The notes under the pieces are model-generated. The model saw only the letters and a list, made by a program, of their open reading frames with translations. It searched no databases and was not told the DNA's origin. The translations under genes and the position numbers were made by a program. This document shows, piece by piece, positions 6,073 to 13,763 of a stretch of DNA of 64,000 bases. The stretch spans positions 1-64,000 of the forward strand of contig JAFXVN010000046.1 of assembly GCA_017524545.1 (NCBI GenBank), given 5' to 3'. Each line of letters begins with the position of its first letter. The first letter of the stretch is position 1. The DNA is from Bacteroidaceae bacterium (GTDB lineage Bacteria > Bacteroidota > Bacteroidia > Bacteroidales > Bacteroidaceae).

Positions 6073-7248
6073 ATGAATCCAATAAAGAAACTATTCGATA
6101 ACATTCATCCCTACGTTGAGGAAGGTGGCAAGTTCCATGCCTTCCGCTCGCTCGTCGATGGTTTCGAGACGTTTGCTTTCGTCCCGAACACAACGAGTCG
6201 CGTAGGTAGCGTGAACATCCACGATGCTATCGACAGCAAGCGCATCATGAGCTTCGTCGTGATTGCCCTGATTCCTGCCTTGCTCTTCGGTATGTACAAT
6301 GTGGGTTATCAGAACGCTTTGGCAACAGGTCACTTGGCCGATGCCACGTTCTGGGGCATGTTCTGGTACGGCTTCCTGGCCGTCCTGCCTAAGATTATTG
6401 TCAGCTACGTTGTCGGTCTCGGCATCGAGTTCGTGGTTGCACAGTGGAAGAATGAAGAGATTCAGGAGGGCTTCCTCGTATCGGGTATCTTGATTCCCAT
6501 GATTGTGCCCGTCACTTGTCCGCTCTGGATGCTCGCCATTGCCGTTGCCTTCAGCGTTATCCTTGCGAAGGAAATCTTCGGCGGCACAGGTATGAACATC
6601 TTCAACCCTGCTCTCATCACCCGCGCTTTCCTGTTCTTCAGCTATCCCTCTGCTATGACGGGCGACGCAACTGTTTGGGTGGCTCAGGACACCATCTTCG
6701 GTCTTGGCTACCAGGCAACCGATGCCTACACCGCCGCCACACCTCTTGGCGAGGCAGCCCAAGCCGGTTTCTCAGGGTTCGCCCCTGAAACCATCGAGAA
6801 TGCCATCACAGGTCTCATTCCTGGTTGTATTGGCGAGACCAGCGTGATTGCCATCGCTCTTGGCGGCTTGCTGCTGCTTTGGACTGGCGTTGCCAGCTGG
6901 AAGACCATGCTGAGCGTCTTCGTTGGCGGTGCTGCAACAGGTTATCTCATGCAGGCTCTCGACCTGACACAGATTCAGTGGTACGAGCATCTCGTGCTTG
7001 GTGGCTTCGCTTTCGGTGCTGTCTTCATGGCAACCGACCCCGTGACAAGCTGTCGTACAGAATGCGGCAAGTACGTCTATGGTCTGCTCATCGGCTTTAT
7101 CGCAGTCCTGGTTCGCGTCCTCAATCCGGGTTATCCCGAGGGCATGATGCTTGCCATCCTGTTGATGAACCTCTTTGCAAGCCTCATCGACTACTGCTTC
7201 GTACAGAGCAACATTAACATGCGTGCTAAACGCGTATCTAATAAATAG
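6073..7248 (+). CDS. nqrB: Na+-translocating NADH:quinone reductase subunit B
   Basis: 391 residues with about ten membrane segments. NqrB is the main membrane subunit and carries covalent FMN and riboflavin on the Na+/electron path. The flavinylation motif reads TAATPLG, with the acceptor Thr at residue 223, matching the (S/T)GAT-type site of the family. Other landmarks are EIFGGTGMNIFNPALITRAF and FMATDPVTSCRTECGKYVYG. The gene follows nqrA after a 168-bp spacer filled by repeats, which is unusually long for this operon; nqrB to nqrF are nearly contiguous. The ATG at 6073 sits just after a run of AAATCGTAAAT repeats in place of a Shine-Dalgarno sequence. Confidence 0.96.
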   Translation: MNPIKKLFDNIHPYVEEGGKFHAFRSLVDGFETFAFVPNTTSRVGSVNIHDAIDSKRIMSFVVIALIPALLFGMYNVGYQNALATGHLADATFWGMFWYGFLAVLPKIIVSYVVGLGIEFVVAQWKNEEIQEGFLVSGILIPMIVPVTCPLWMLAIAVAFSVILAKEIFGGTGMNIFNPALITRAFLFFSYPSAMTGDATVWVAQDTIFGLGYQATDAYTAATPLGEAAQAGFSGFAPETIENAITGLIPGCIGETSVIAIALGGLLLLWTGVASWKTMLSVFVGGAATGYLMQALDLTQIQWYEHLVLGGFAFGAVFMATDPVTSCRTECGKYVYGLLIGFIAVLVRVLNPGYPEGMMLAILLMNLFASLIDYCFVQSNINMRAKRVSNK

Positions 7249-7257
7249 GAAACAGAT

Positions 7258-8118
7258 ATGGCAAAGAAATTTATATGCGAACAATGCGGCCAGACATTCG
7301 AGGCTTCATCAAAGCCCGATAAGTGCCCTATCTGCGGCGCCGACGCTTCCAAGATAAAGGAAGTAAAGTCGAAGGGCGTTAATACGAACGGAAATGTCTA
7401 TACCTTCTGCTATGCAGCAGTAATGGTTATCATCGTTGCCTTCTTGCTGGCTTTCGTGGCTTCTGCCTTGAAGGAGACTCAGGAAGCTAACGTGGCAAAC
7501 GATACGAAGGGACAGATTCTCTCTGCTCTCGGCTACGACAAAGCTACCATCGATGTGGCTAAGGTCTATGAAGAGAAGGTGAAGGACAACCTCTTCGAAG
7601 CAGGCGAACTGAAGCCTTACGAGGATAAGTTCAACACGACTTACGGCTCTCTCATCAAGGAAGGCAAGCTCCACGTCTTCACAGCCACAACAGCCAACGG
7701 CGAACCCGCTTATGTGCTGCCCGTTGTAGGTCGCGGCCTTTGGGGTGGCCTTTGGGGTTATATCGCTGTGAACGAAGCGAAGGACAAAGTGCTTGGCACT
7801 TACTTCTACCACGAAAGCGAGACTGCTGGCCTCGGTGCCCGCATCGGCGAGAAGTGGTTCCAAGACCAGTTCATCGGCAAGCCCATCTTCGGTGAGGACG
7901 GCAATGTCGCTCTCACAGTCACAAAGGCAGGTGCTGCTCAAAGTGAGTTCGAAGTCGATGGCGTGACCGGTGCAACCCTTACCAGCAACGGCGTTGCCGC
8001 AATGGTCAAGGACGGTCTGACTGCTTACAAGGAATTCCTTGGTGGTGCTGCCACATGCGAACCTGTAGAGGTAGAAGAGGCCGAGTGTATTATTTGCGAA
8101 GAGGATGTTAAACAATAA
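7258..8118 (+). CDS. nqrC: Na+-translocating NADH:quinone reductase subunit C with N-terminal zinc-ribbon/rubredoxin-like fusion
   Basis: 286 residues. NqrC holds a covalent FMN in its extracytoplasmic domain; the motif DGVTGATLTSNG places the acceptor Thr at about residue 240. The usual N-terminal membrane anchor (YTFCYAAVMVIIVAFLLAFV) begins only at about residue 46. Ahead of it is an extra domain, KFICEQCGQTF...KCPICGA, with two CxxC knuckles typical of rubredoxin-like or rubrerythrin-type metal ribbons. The C-terminus also has an extra acidic tail with more cysteines (TCEPVEVEEAECIICEE). Starting at a later codon would remove the ribbon, but the ATG at 7258 is 9 bp after the nqrB stop and the frame is conserved-looking throughout, so the fusion appears real. 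Confidence 0.93.
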   Translation: MAKKFICEQCGQTFEASSKPDKCPICGADASKIKEVKSKGVNTNGNVYTFCYAAVMVIIVAFLLAFVASALKETQEANVANDTKGQILSALGYDKATIDVAKVYEEKVKDNLFEAGELKPYEDKFNTTYGSLIKEGKLHVFTATTANGEPAYVLPVVGRGLWGGLWGYIAVNEAKDKVLGTYFYHESETAGLGARIGEKWFQDQFIGKPIFGEDGNVALTVTKAGAAQSEFEVDGVTGATLTSNGVAAMVKDGLTAYKEFLGGAATCEPVEVEEAECIICEEDVKQ

Positions 8119-8138
8119 GAAAGAAGGAGGAAAAGAAT

Positions 8139-8768
8139 ATGAGTAAATTGTTTTCTGACGAGAATAAAGCCGCATTCACAGGCCCCCTTAACGTGAACAA
8201 CCCCGTCGCTGTTCAGGTGCTCGGTATCTGTTCGGCATTGGCTGTCACCAGTCAGCTGAAGCCCGCTATCGTGATGGGACTCAGCGTGACGGTCATCACG
8301 GCATTCTCGAATGTGATTATATCCCTGTTGCGCAAGACTATTCCCAATCGCATCCGCATCATCGTGCAGCTTGTGGTTGTGGCAGCTCTTGTGACAATCG
8401 TGAGCCAGCTGCTCAAGGCATACGTCTATGACGTGAGCGTGCAGCTGAGCGTCTATGTAGGCTTGATCATCACCAACTGTATCCTGATGGGTCGTCTCGA
8501 AGCTTTCGCTATGCAGAACGGTCCTTGGCCTTCGTTCCTCGACGGCATCGGCAACGGCCTCGGCTATGCTGCCATCCTCGTCATCGTAGGCTTCGTTCGC
8601 GAGCTCTTCGGCTTCGGCACACTCTTCGGCTACAACGTCATCCCGCAGTTCATGTACGACGCAGGTTATCAGAACAACGGCATGATGGTGATGCCCGCCA
8701 TGAGTTTGATTATCGTAGGTTTAGTAATCTGGGGCCATCGTGCCTATAACAAAGAGGAGGTAAAGTAA
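8139..8768 (+). CDS. nqrD: Na+-translocating NADH:quinone reductase subunit D
   Basis: 209 residues, six membrane helices. NqrD pairs with NqrE to hold an iron centre inside the membrane. The two conserved Cys are present: C31 in [12 protein letters not shown] and C114 in [39 protein letters not shown] is typical. A strong Shine-Dalgarno-like aaggaggaaa precedes the ATG at 8139, unusual for this genome. It lies 20 bp after nqrC and 1 bp before nqrE. Confidence 0.96.
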   Translation: MSKLFSDENKAAFTGPLNVNNPVAVQVLGICSALAVTSQLKPAIVMGLSVTVITAFSNVIISLLRKTIPNRIRIIVQLVVVAALVTIVSQLLKAYVYDVSVQLSVYVGLIITNCILMGRLEAFAMQNGPWPSFLDGIGNGLGYAAILVIVGFVRELFGFGTLFGYNVIPQFMYDAGYQNNGMMVMPAMSLIIVGLVIWGHRAYNKEEVK

Positions 8769-8769
8769 T

Positions 8770-9396
8770 ATGGAGCATATGTTAAGTTTGTTTGTCCGCA
8801 GCATCTTTGTGGACAACATGATATTCGCCTTCTTCTTGGGTATGTGCTCTTACCTTGCAGTATCCAAGAATGTGAAGACAGCTCTTGGCCTTGGTGTTGC
8901 AGTGACCTTCGTCCTGCTCGTCACAGTGCCAGTCGATTATGCTTTGCAGACCTACGTCCTTGGTCCTGATGCGATTGTAGCAGGCGTTGACTTGACGTTC
9001 CTCGCCTTCATCCTGTTCATCGCCGTCATTGCCGGCATGGTGCAGTTGGTGGAGATGATTGTGGAACGCTTCAGTCCGTCGCTCTATGCTTCTCTGGGTA
9101 TCTTCCTGCCTCTGATTGCAGTAAACTGCGCCATCATGGGTGCCAGCTTGTTCATGCAGCAGCGTGTCACGATGGAGCCCACCAATGCTCAGTTCATCGG
9201 TGGCTTCGGTGATGCTATTGCCTACGCACTTGGCTCTGGTATCGGTTGGCTGCTGGCCATCGTGGGCCTTGCTGCCATTCGCGAGAAGATGGCTTACACC
9301 GATGTTCCCAAGCCCCTGCAGGGCCTCGGCATTACATTCATCACAGTTGGTCTGATGGCACTTGCTTTCATGTGCTTCTCTGGCCTTAACATCTAA
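8770..9396 (+). CDS. nqrE: Na+-translocating NADH:quinone reductase subunit E
   Basis: 208 residues, six membrane helices, homologous to NqrD with inverted topology. The two iron-ligand cysteines are at C26 ([14 protein letters not shown]) and C120 ([14 protein letters not shown]), at the same positions as in characterised NqrE. The start is 1 bp after the nqrD stop; an aaagaggagg motif lies within the end of nqrD, indicating translational coupling. Confidence 0.96.
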   Translation: MEHMLSLFVRSIFVDNMIFAFFLGMCSYLAVSKNVKTALGLGVAVTFVLLVTVPVDYALQTYVLGPDAIVAGVDLTFLAFILFIAVIAGMVQLVEMIVERFSPSLYASLGIFLPLIAVNCAIMGASLFMQQRVTMEPTNAQFIGGFGDAIAYALGSGIGWLLAIVGLAAIREKMAYTDVPKPLQGLGITFITVGLMALAFMCFSGLNI

Positions 9397-9415
9397 TGAA
9401 AGGAGGAAACAGAAT

Positions 9416-10705
9416 ATGGATTTAACACTTGTTCTCACCAGTATTGCTGTCTTCCTGGGCATCATACTGATATTGGTGACAATTCTGCTTGTTGCGAAGG
9501 CTTATCTGTCACCAAGTGGAAACGTGAATGTAACAATCAACGGCAAGGACACGCTCTCTGTTCCTCAGGGTGCTTCTCTGCTGAGCACGTTGAGTCAGGA
9601 AGGTGTCTTCCTTCCCTCAGCCTGCGGCGGCAAGGGCTCTTGCGGACAGTGCAAGCTGCAGGTAACTGCTGGTGGTGGCGAGATTCTCGACTCTGAGAAA
9701 GGCCACTTTACTCGCAAGCAAATCAAGGACCACTGGCGTCTTGGTTGCCAATGCAAAGTGAAGGGTGACCTCGAAGTCAAGGTTGACGACTCAGTAATGG
9801 GCGTAAAGGAATGGGAATGCACCGTGATTGGCAACAAGAACGTGGCAACCTTCATCAAGGAGTACAAGGTGGCTCTGCCTCCAGGCGAGCACATGGACTT
9901 CGAGCCAGGCTCTTACGCACAAATCAAGATTCCTGCATTCGACTGCATCGACTACGACAAGGACTTCGACAAGTCTCTCATCGGCGACACTTATCTGCCC
10001 GCTTGGGAGAAGTTCGGACTGTTCCCCCTCAAGTGCGTCAACCCCACACCGACCATCCGTGCCTACTCTATGGCCAACTATCCCGACGAGGGCGACATCA
10101 TCACCCTCAACGTCCGCATCGCTACGCCTCCCTTCAAGCCGAAGGAGCAAGGCCCAGGCTTCATGGACGTCAACCCGGGTATCGCTTCGTCGTACATCTT
10201 CTCGCTGAAGCCCGGCGACAAGGTCATCATGAGCGGTCCTTACGGAGAGTTCCGTCCGCAGTACGGCACAGGTCGCGAGATGATTTGGGTTGGCGGTGGC
10301 GCAGGTATGGCTCCTCTGCGTGCTCAGATCATGCACATGCTCAAAGGCCACGGCGTGAAGGACGAAGACCGTCAGCGCCCCATGCACTACTTCTATGGTG
10401 CCCGAGCTCTGGAGGAGATTCCTTTCCTCGACGACTTCCTGCAGCTCGAGAAGGACTTCCCCAACTTCCACTTCCACCTGGCACTCGACCGTCCCGACCC
10501 GAAGGCAGACGCAGCAGGCATCAAATACACGCCGGGCTTCGTGGCACCCGTCATGGGCGACACCTACCTCAAGGCACACGAGGCACCCGAAGACTGCGAG
10601 TACTACCTCTGCGGACCTCCAATGATGGCCAAGACCGTGCTCGACCTCTTGCACTCACTCGGCGTTGAGGACGACATGATTCGCTTCGATAATTTCGGAG
10701 GATAA
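9416..10705 (+). CDS. nqrF: Na+-translocating NADH:quinone reductase subunit F
   Basis: 429 residues. NqrF is the entry subunit: it oxidises NADH through FAD and passes electrons to a [2Fe-2S] cluster. Order: one N-terminal membrane helix (residues 4-28), ferredoxin domain with cluster cysteines C70, C76, C79 and C111 (ACGGKGSCGQCK, then LGCQCK), FAD domain with RAYSMANYPDEG, NAD domain with VGGGAGMAPLRAQI and CEYYLCGPPMM, ending in FDNFGG. The ATG at 9416 is preferred over an in-frame upstream ATG at 9362 because it follows aggaggaaac by 5 nt and gives the standard N-terminus. Last gene of the operon. Confidence 0.97.
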   Translation: MDLTLVLTSIAVFLGIILILVTILLVAKAYLSPSGNVNVTINGKDTLSVPQGASLLSTLSQEGVFLPSACGGKGSCGQCKLQVTAGGGEILDSEKGHFTRKQIKDHWRLGCQCKVKGDLEVKVDDSVMGVKEWECTVIGNKNVATFIKEYKVALPPGEHMDFEPGSYAQIKIPAFDCIDYDKDFDKSLIGDTYLPAWEKFGLFPLKCVNPTPTIRAYSMANYPDEGDIITLNVRIATPPFKPKEQGPGFMDVNPGIASSYIFSLKPGDKVIMSGPYGEFRPQYGTGREMIWVGGGAGMAPLRAQIMHMLKGHGVKDEDRQRPMHYFYGARALEEIPFLDDFLQLEKDFPNFHFHLALDRPDPKADAAGIKYTPGFVAPVMGDTYLKAHEAPEDCEYYLCGPPMMAKTVLDLLHSLGVEDDMIRFDNFGG

Positions 10706-10915
10706 TAGCTTCGGAAGTAAAAATGGAAGTAAAAGTGGAAGTTAACTCGCTCCTCTCGTGGGAGTTAAAATGGACAATACCAAATATGCCAGCAGCATCC
10801 AACACTATCGTCCTGCCAGCCTTGCTGGCTTCTCCGCCTGCGCCTGAGCACCTACTGGAGCGCAAGAACTTCCAGCACGCAGTGCTTAACTCCCTATTTA
10901 ACTTCATTTTATAAC
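10706..10915. repeat. Degenerate inverted repeat region downstream of nqrF
   Basis: Iterated GGAAGTAAAA/GGAAGTTAACTC units on the left (aagtaaaaatggaagtaaaa) and complementary TTAACTTC/TTAACTCC units on the right, with smaller palindromes between (TAACTC...GAGTTA; AGCCTTGCTGGCT). The open frame within it has no credible protein features and looks like repeat, not gene. Confidence 0.6.
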
Positions 10916-10952
10916 CTCCGAAACCTGAATAAAGAATTAAAACGTTGAAAAT

Positions 10953-10993
10953 AAAAAAGGCAGACTTCCGTCACTGGGAGCCTGCCTTTTTTT
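10953..10993 (+). terminator. Rho-independent terminator of the nqr operon region
   Basis: AAAAAAGGCAG / CTGCCTTTTTTT stem around an 18-nt loop, ending in a T-run. The symmetrical A/T flanks mean it could act in both directions. Confidence 0.85.
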
Positions 10994-11041
10994 GTTTTTC
11001 CCCTTCTTAAGCTCGTGGAAAAGCAAATAACTCTGAATACA

Positions 11042-11073
11042 TTTGGTTATTTCATTTGAAAAGTGTAATTTTG
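11042..11073 (+). promoter_or_regulatory. Promoter TTTG-N20-TAATTTTG for the MntA/HepT pair
   Basis: TTTG at 11042-11045 and TAATTTTG at 11066-11073, 20 nt apart; the ATG is 26 nt further on. Confidence 0.75.
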
Positions 11074-11098
11074 CAGCATGTAACAACCTTTTTGCCCC

Positions 11099-11398
11099 AT
11101 GACAACGCAAGCCATCACTCAAGCGATAGCCGAATACTTCAAGACACAGCCCGTCCAGAAGGCCTGGCTTTTCGGCTCCTATTCGCGCGGGGAAGAGAAA
11201 CCAGACAGCGATGTGGACATACTCGTCCGATATGATGAAAACGCGCGAATATCATTGATGACTATCTCTCGCATGATGGGAGCATTAGAAAAGGTGACAG
11301 GCCGGCGTGTGGATCTTGTCGAAGAAGGTTGTCTGTTGCCGTTCGCAGAGAAATCTGTTAATCGTGATAAGTATCTGATTTATGAGAGAGCCAATTAG
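11099..11398 (+). CDS. mntA: MntA-type nucleotidyltransferase antitoxin
   Basis: 99 residues of the minimal nucleotidyltransferase fold. The catalytic pattern GS...DxD is complete: G26-S27 in LFGSYSRGEEKPDSDVDILV, with D38 and D40. In the MntA/HepT toxin-antitoxin family, the MNT protein neutralises the HEPN RNase HepT by adding AMP to a Tyr near its active site. The downstream HepT gene overlaps by 17 bp, so the two are co-translated, and a TAATTTTG promoter lies 26 nt upstream. Symbol by family resemblance. Confidence 0.88.
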   Translation: MTTQAITQAIAEYFKTQPVQKAWLFGSYSRGEEKPDSDVDILVRYDENARISLMTISRMMGALEKVTGRRVDLVEEGCLLPFAEKSVNRDKYLIYERAN

Positions 11399-11729
11399 AG
11401 ACCGCGAACGGTTAGAACACATCTATACTGCCATCAATGTACTCCTCGACAACAAGGATCGTCATACCTTGGAGGAAGTGACAGCGGATCCTATTATTTT
11501 CTATGGATATGTGAAACAAGTGGAGATTATAGGTGAGGCTGTATATAAACTTACTTTTGATTTTCGCAAAGAACACCCAGAAGTGAATTGGGATGACATT
11601 GAAAGGATGCGACATGTCCTCGTTCATGGCTACTACAAGATACGCCCCAATCAATTATGGGAAACAATTCAGACAGACATCCCGAATCTAAAGCCTCAAA
11701 TTGAGACATTGTTAAAAGTCTGCCAATAA
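11382..11729 (+). CDS. hepT: HepT-type HEPN RNase toxin (DUF86)
   Basis: 115 helical residues with the HEPN catalytic signature R-x4-H-x-Y: R77, H82 and Y84 in RMRHVLVHGYYKI. The Tyr is the site that MntA modifies in characterised pairs, so both the toxin active site and its off-switch are intact. It overlaps the antitoxin gene by 17 bp. Such pairs often sit beside restriction or other defence genes, as here. Confidence 0.9.
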   Translation: MREPIRDRERLEHIYTAINVLLDNKDRHTLEEVTADPIIFYGYVKQVEIIGEAVYKLTFDFRKEHPEVNWDDIERMRHVLVHGYYKIRPNQLWETIQTDIPNLKPQIETLLKVCQ

Positions 11730-11776
11730 GCTTTCAACTCATTGTAAAGCCATTTCATCAGGATAAACACAAAACG

Positions 11777-11860
11777 CCGAAACAACTTGTTTCGCACGTG
11801 GAAACAGTTTGTTTCGCCCGTGAAACAAGGTGTTTCCGCACGCGAAACAGTTTTTCACTG
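11777..11860. repeat. GAAACA/TGTTTC multi-palindrome element, copy 1
   Basis: Six or more GAAACA or TGTTTC units in alternating orientation, spaced by CGCACGTG, CGCCCGTG and CGCACG linkers. A near-identical block lies at 44589-44661; the two share TGTTTCGCCCGTGAAACAAG and flanking units. It lies in a 537-bp gene-poor stretch (11730-12266), which otherwise holds a promoter box at 11991, a short gene remnant at 12077 and the promoter of the RhuM gene. Confidence 0.75.
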
Positions 11861-11990
11861 CCTCAAAATCTATCCATCCCAACAGGCATAAAAAAGAGTC
11901 ACCACGAACTTGACAACTCTTCCGATCGGGGATTTTGCTATATCTTCCAAACTTTTTCATTATTTTCTTTGCTCACATTGGATAAATCGC

Positions 11991-11998
11991 TAACTTTG
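11991..11998 (+). promoter_or_regulatory. Orphan promoter -7 box TAACTTTG
   Basis: TAACTTTG with TTG (cattgg) upstream at the right distance, but no intact gene follows; only an 11-codon remnant at 12077. It is probably the relic promoter of a lost gene. Confidence 0.5.
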
Positions 11999-12076
11999 TT
12001 GCGTCGCATACGGATATGTATGTCTAATGTGCCCACATAAACATCGTAGTAGATAATAAATCAAAACTAACGCGCT

Positions 12077-12112
12077 ATGCCAACAAACAAAAACGCTTTC
12101 ATACGATATTAG
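12077..12112 (+). pseudogene. Possible 5' remnant of a WYL-domain regulator gene
   Basis: ATG then MPTNKNAFIRY and a stop. Many Bacteroidota WYL-domain regulators begin with almost this sequence (MPxNKNALIRYKxxD...). An intact promoter box sits 78 nt upstream. I read it as the first codons of a lost regulator; the match is short, so chance cannot be excluded. Confidence 0.3.
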
Positions 12113-12190
12113 TGTTGAAAGTAAAAAGGTTCGCAAGGCTTGTGGAAATTAAATAATACATGCTATTGAATGTTTTTCGGGAAATAATCG

Positions 12191-12198
12191 TATATTTG
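12191..12198 (+). promoter_or_regulatory. Promoter -7 box TATATTTG for the RhuM-family gene
   Basis: TATATTTGC within an AT-rich stretch, 68 nt upstream of the ATG at 12267. Confidence 0.6.
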
Positions 12199-12266
12199 CA
12201 TACAAATAGAAGAAAAATATGGGTAAGATATAATTGCAGCAAAAACAGAAGTAAAAACAAAATAAA

Positions 12267-13286
12267 ATGACAGAACAATCCTCCAATATAATTATCTACA
12301 ACACTACCGACGGAAAGGCATCGGTAGCGTTGTACGCCAAAGACGGAAAGATTTGGCTGAACCAGCAACAGATGGCAGAACTTTTTGCCACCTCAAAGCA
12401 AACCATAAGCTATCACATCATTAACATACTGAAAGAAAGAGAATTGCCAGAGAATTTAGTTGTCAAAGATTATTTGACAACTGCCGCTGACGGCAAGAAC
12501 TATCATGTCGTTTTCTACTCCCTGGAGATGATACTAGCCGTTGGGTATCGTGTGCGTGGCATAAGGGGTACTCAGTTCCGTCAATGGGCAACACGCCATC
12601 TGTCGGAATATCTGGTGAAAGGATTTACGATGGACGATGAGCGACTGAAGAATCCGGATGGACGTCCAGATTACTTTGACGAGTTGCTCGAACGCATCCG
12701 TGACATCAGGGCATCAGAGAAACGGTTCTATCAAAAATTGCGCGACCTCTTCAAGTTGAGTAGCGACTACGAGGCTCGCGAGAAGGCAACCCAGATGTTT
12801 TATGCAGAAACACAGAACAAACTTCTCTTTGCTGTCACCCACAATACGGCAGCTGAAATTATAGTAGCAAGAGCCAACGCCGAGTTGCCGAACATGGGAC
12901 TTACGACCTGGAAGGGGAGTGTAGTTCGCAAAGGTGACATCGTGATAGCCAAGAACTATCTGGAGGTTGAAGAGATTGACTTGTTGAACAGGTTGGTTAA
13001 CCTTTTCCTCGAGTCTGCAGAAATCAGAGTAAGGGGTCGGCAAGACCTGACGCTGGATTTCTGGCGGGAGAATGTAAAATCTTTGCTGGCGTACCAAGGC
13101 ATGGATGTCTTAGAGGGAAACGGTCTTGTGTCGAATCAGCAAATGGAAGATTACGTTCACGAAATCTATGCAGAGTTCGATTCCCGCCGTAAGTCATATG
13201 AAGCTCAGTTGGCAGATGAAGAAGACATGAAACTGCTGGATAATTTGGAAAACGAAGTCAAAGACAAGGCAAAACGAGATAAATGA
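12267..13286 (+). CDS. RhuM-family (virulence RhuM / Fic-associated) protein
   Basis: 339 residues, full length for the RhuM family. The N-terminal half has an ALYAKDGKIWLNQQQMAELF helix-turn-helix-like block, TSKQTISYHI and LTTAADGKNYHVVFYSLEMI, followed by RGTQFRQWATRHLSEYLVKGF, a conserved DNA-binding-like domain. The C-terminal half is helical (LFAVTHNTAAEIIVARANAE). Biochemical function is unknown; members are common in defence islands, near restriction systems or Fic toxins. Own promoter upstream, hairpin terminator downstream at 13394. A chimeric relative lies at 20678 on the other side of the restriction-like operon. Confidence 0.85.
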   Translation: MTEQSSNIIIYNTTDGKASVALYAKDGKIWLNQQQMAELFATSKQTISYHIINILKERELPENLVVKDYLTTAADGKNYHVVFYSLEMILAVGYRVRGIRGTQFRQWATRHLSEYLVKGFTMDDERLKNPDGRPDYFDELLERIRDIRASEKRFYQKLRDLFKLSSDYEAREKATQMFYAETQNKLLFAVTHNTAAEIIVARANAELPNMGLTTWKGSVVRKGDIVIAKNYLEVEEIDLLNRLVNLFLESAEIRVRGRQDLTLDFWRENVKSLLAYQGMDVLEGNGLVSNQQMEDYVHEIYAEFDSRRKSYEAQLADEEDMKLLDNLENEVKDKAKRDK

Positions 13287-13393
13287 AAAGTATTCAGAAC
13301 TGCGAACATTGACTTCGCACGGAAGTCTTTCCATTGCCGCAGGAAACAAAACTAACACCCTGTGCCAACATATATTATTCGCATAATTTCACT

Positions 13394-13421
13394 GGCAGAT
13401 TACAATATAATCTGCCTTTTT
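13394..13421 (+). terminator. Terminator after the RhuM-family gene
   Basis: GGCAGATTA / TAATCTGCC, a 9-bp perfect stem with a 5-nt loop followed by TTTTT. Confidence 0.8.
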
Positions 13422-13488
13422 CGTGCTTTATAACAGCAGGAAGGAGAAAAATTTCTTTATTCTTCACTCATCATTCTTCACTTTTTTG

Positions 13489-13496
13489 TATCTTTG
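13489..13496 (+). promoter_or_regulatory. Promoter -7 box TATCTTTG for the regulator/methylase operon
   Basis: TATCTTTG 22 nt upstream of the regulator ATG at 13519, preceded by a T/C-rich tract with tcactcatc/ttcactt repeats. Confidence 0.65.
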
Positions 13497-13518
13497 TACC
13501 ATAATCAACATATAAGAA

Positions 13519-13740
13519 ATGGAATGCAAAAGAATCAATCGACGGAATGATGTACTTGCAGAGAAAGGAATGACCAATAAGCAACTGGTAGAAGCCTTAG
13601 ACAAAGATTCTGCCGTCATCTCTAAATGGGTGACGAATGTTGCATAGACCAATATTGAAATGTTCACCCATTTAGCCAAAATACTGGAGGTCAGTGTGGA
13701 TGACTTGTTGTGGACAGAAAATACAGACATGCACAATTAA
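13519..13740 (+). pseudogene. XRE-type helix-turn-helix regulator interrupted by an amber codon
   Basis: The frame from ATG 13519 reads as a Cro/C1-type regulator: NDVLAEKGMTNKQLVEAL, DSAVISKWVTNVA, then TAG at 13645-13647, then TNIEMFTHLAKILEVSVDDL and a stop at 13738. The two halves are in the same frame and together give a normal 73-residue HTH protein. A single C-to-T change (CAG Gln to TAG) explains the break. It is first in the transcript and its stop is 23 bp before the methylase fusion, a position typical of controller proteins of restriction systems. Either a recent loss or, less likely, amber readthrough. Confidence 0.7.
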
Positions 13741-13763
13741 ATAATCTTAATGAAAGAGTAGTT

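Noticed and set aside
10723..10914. 63-codon frame downstream of nqrF
   Set aside because: It lies within degenerate inverted repeats and shows no protein-like conservation or promoter.
11777..11860. Insertion sequence ends
   Set aside because: No transposase frame lies near either GAAACA element and no target-site duplication is visible.
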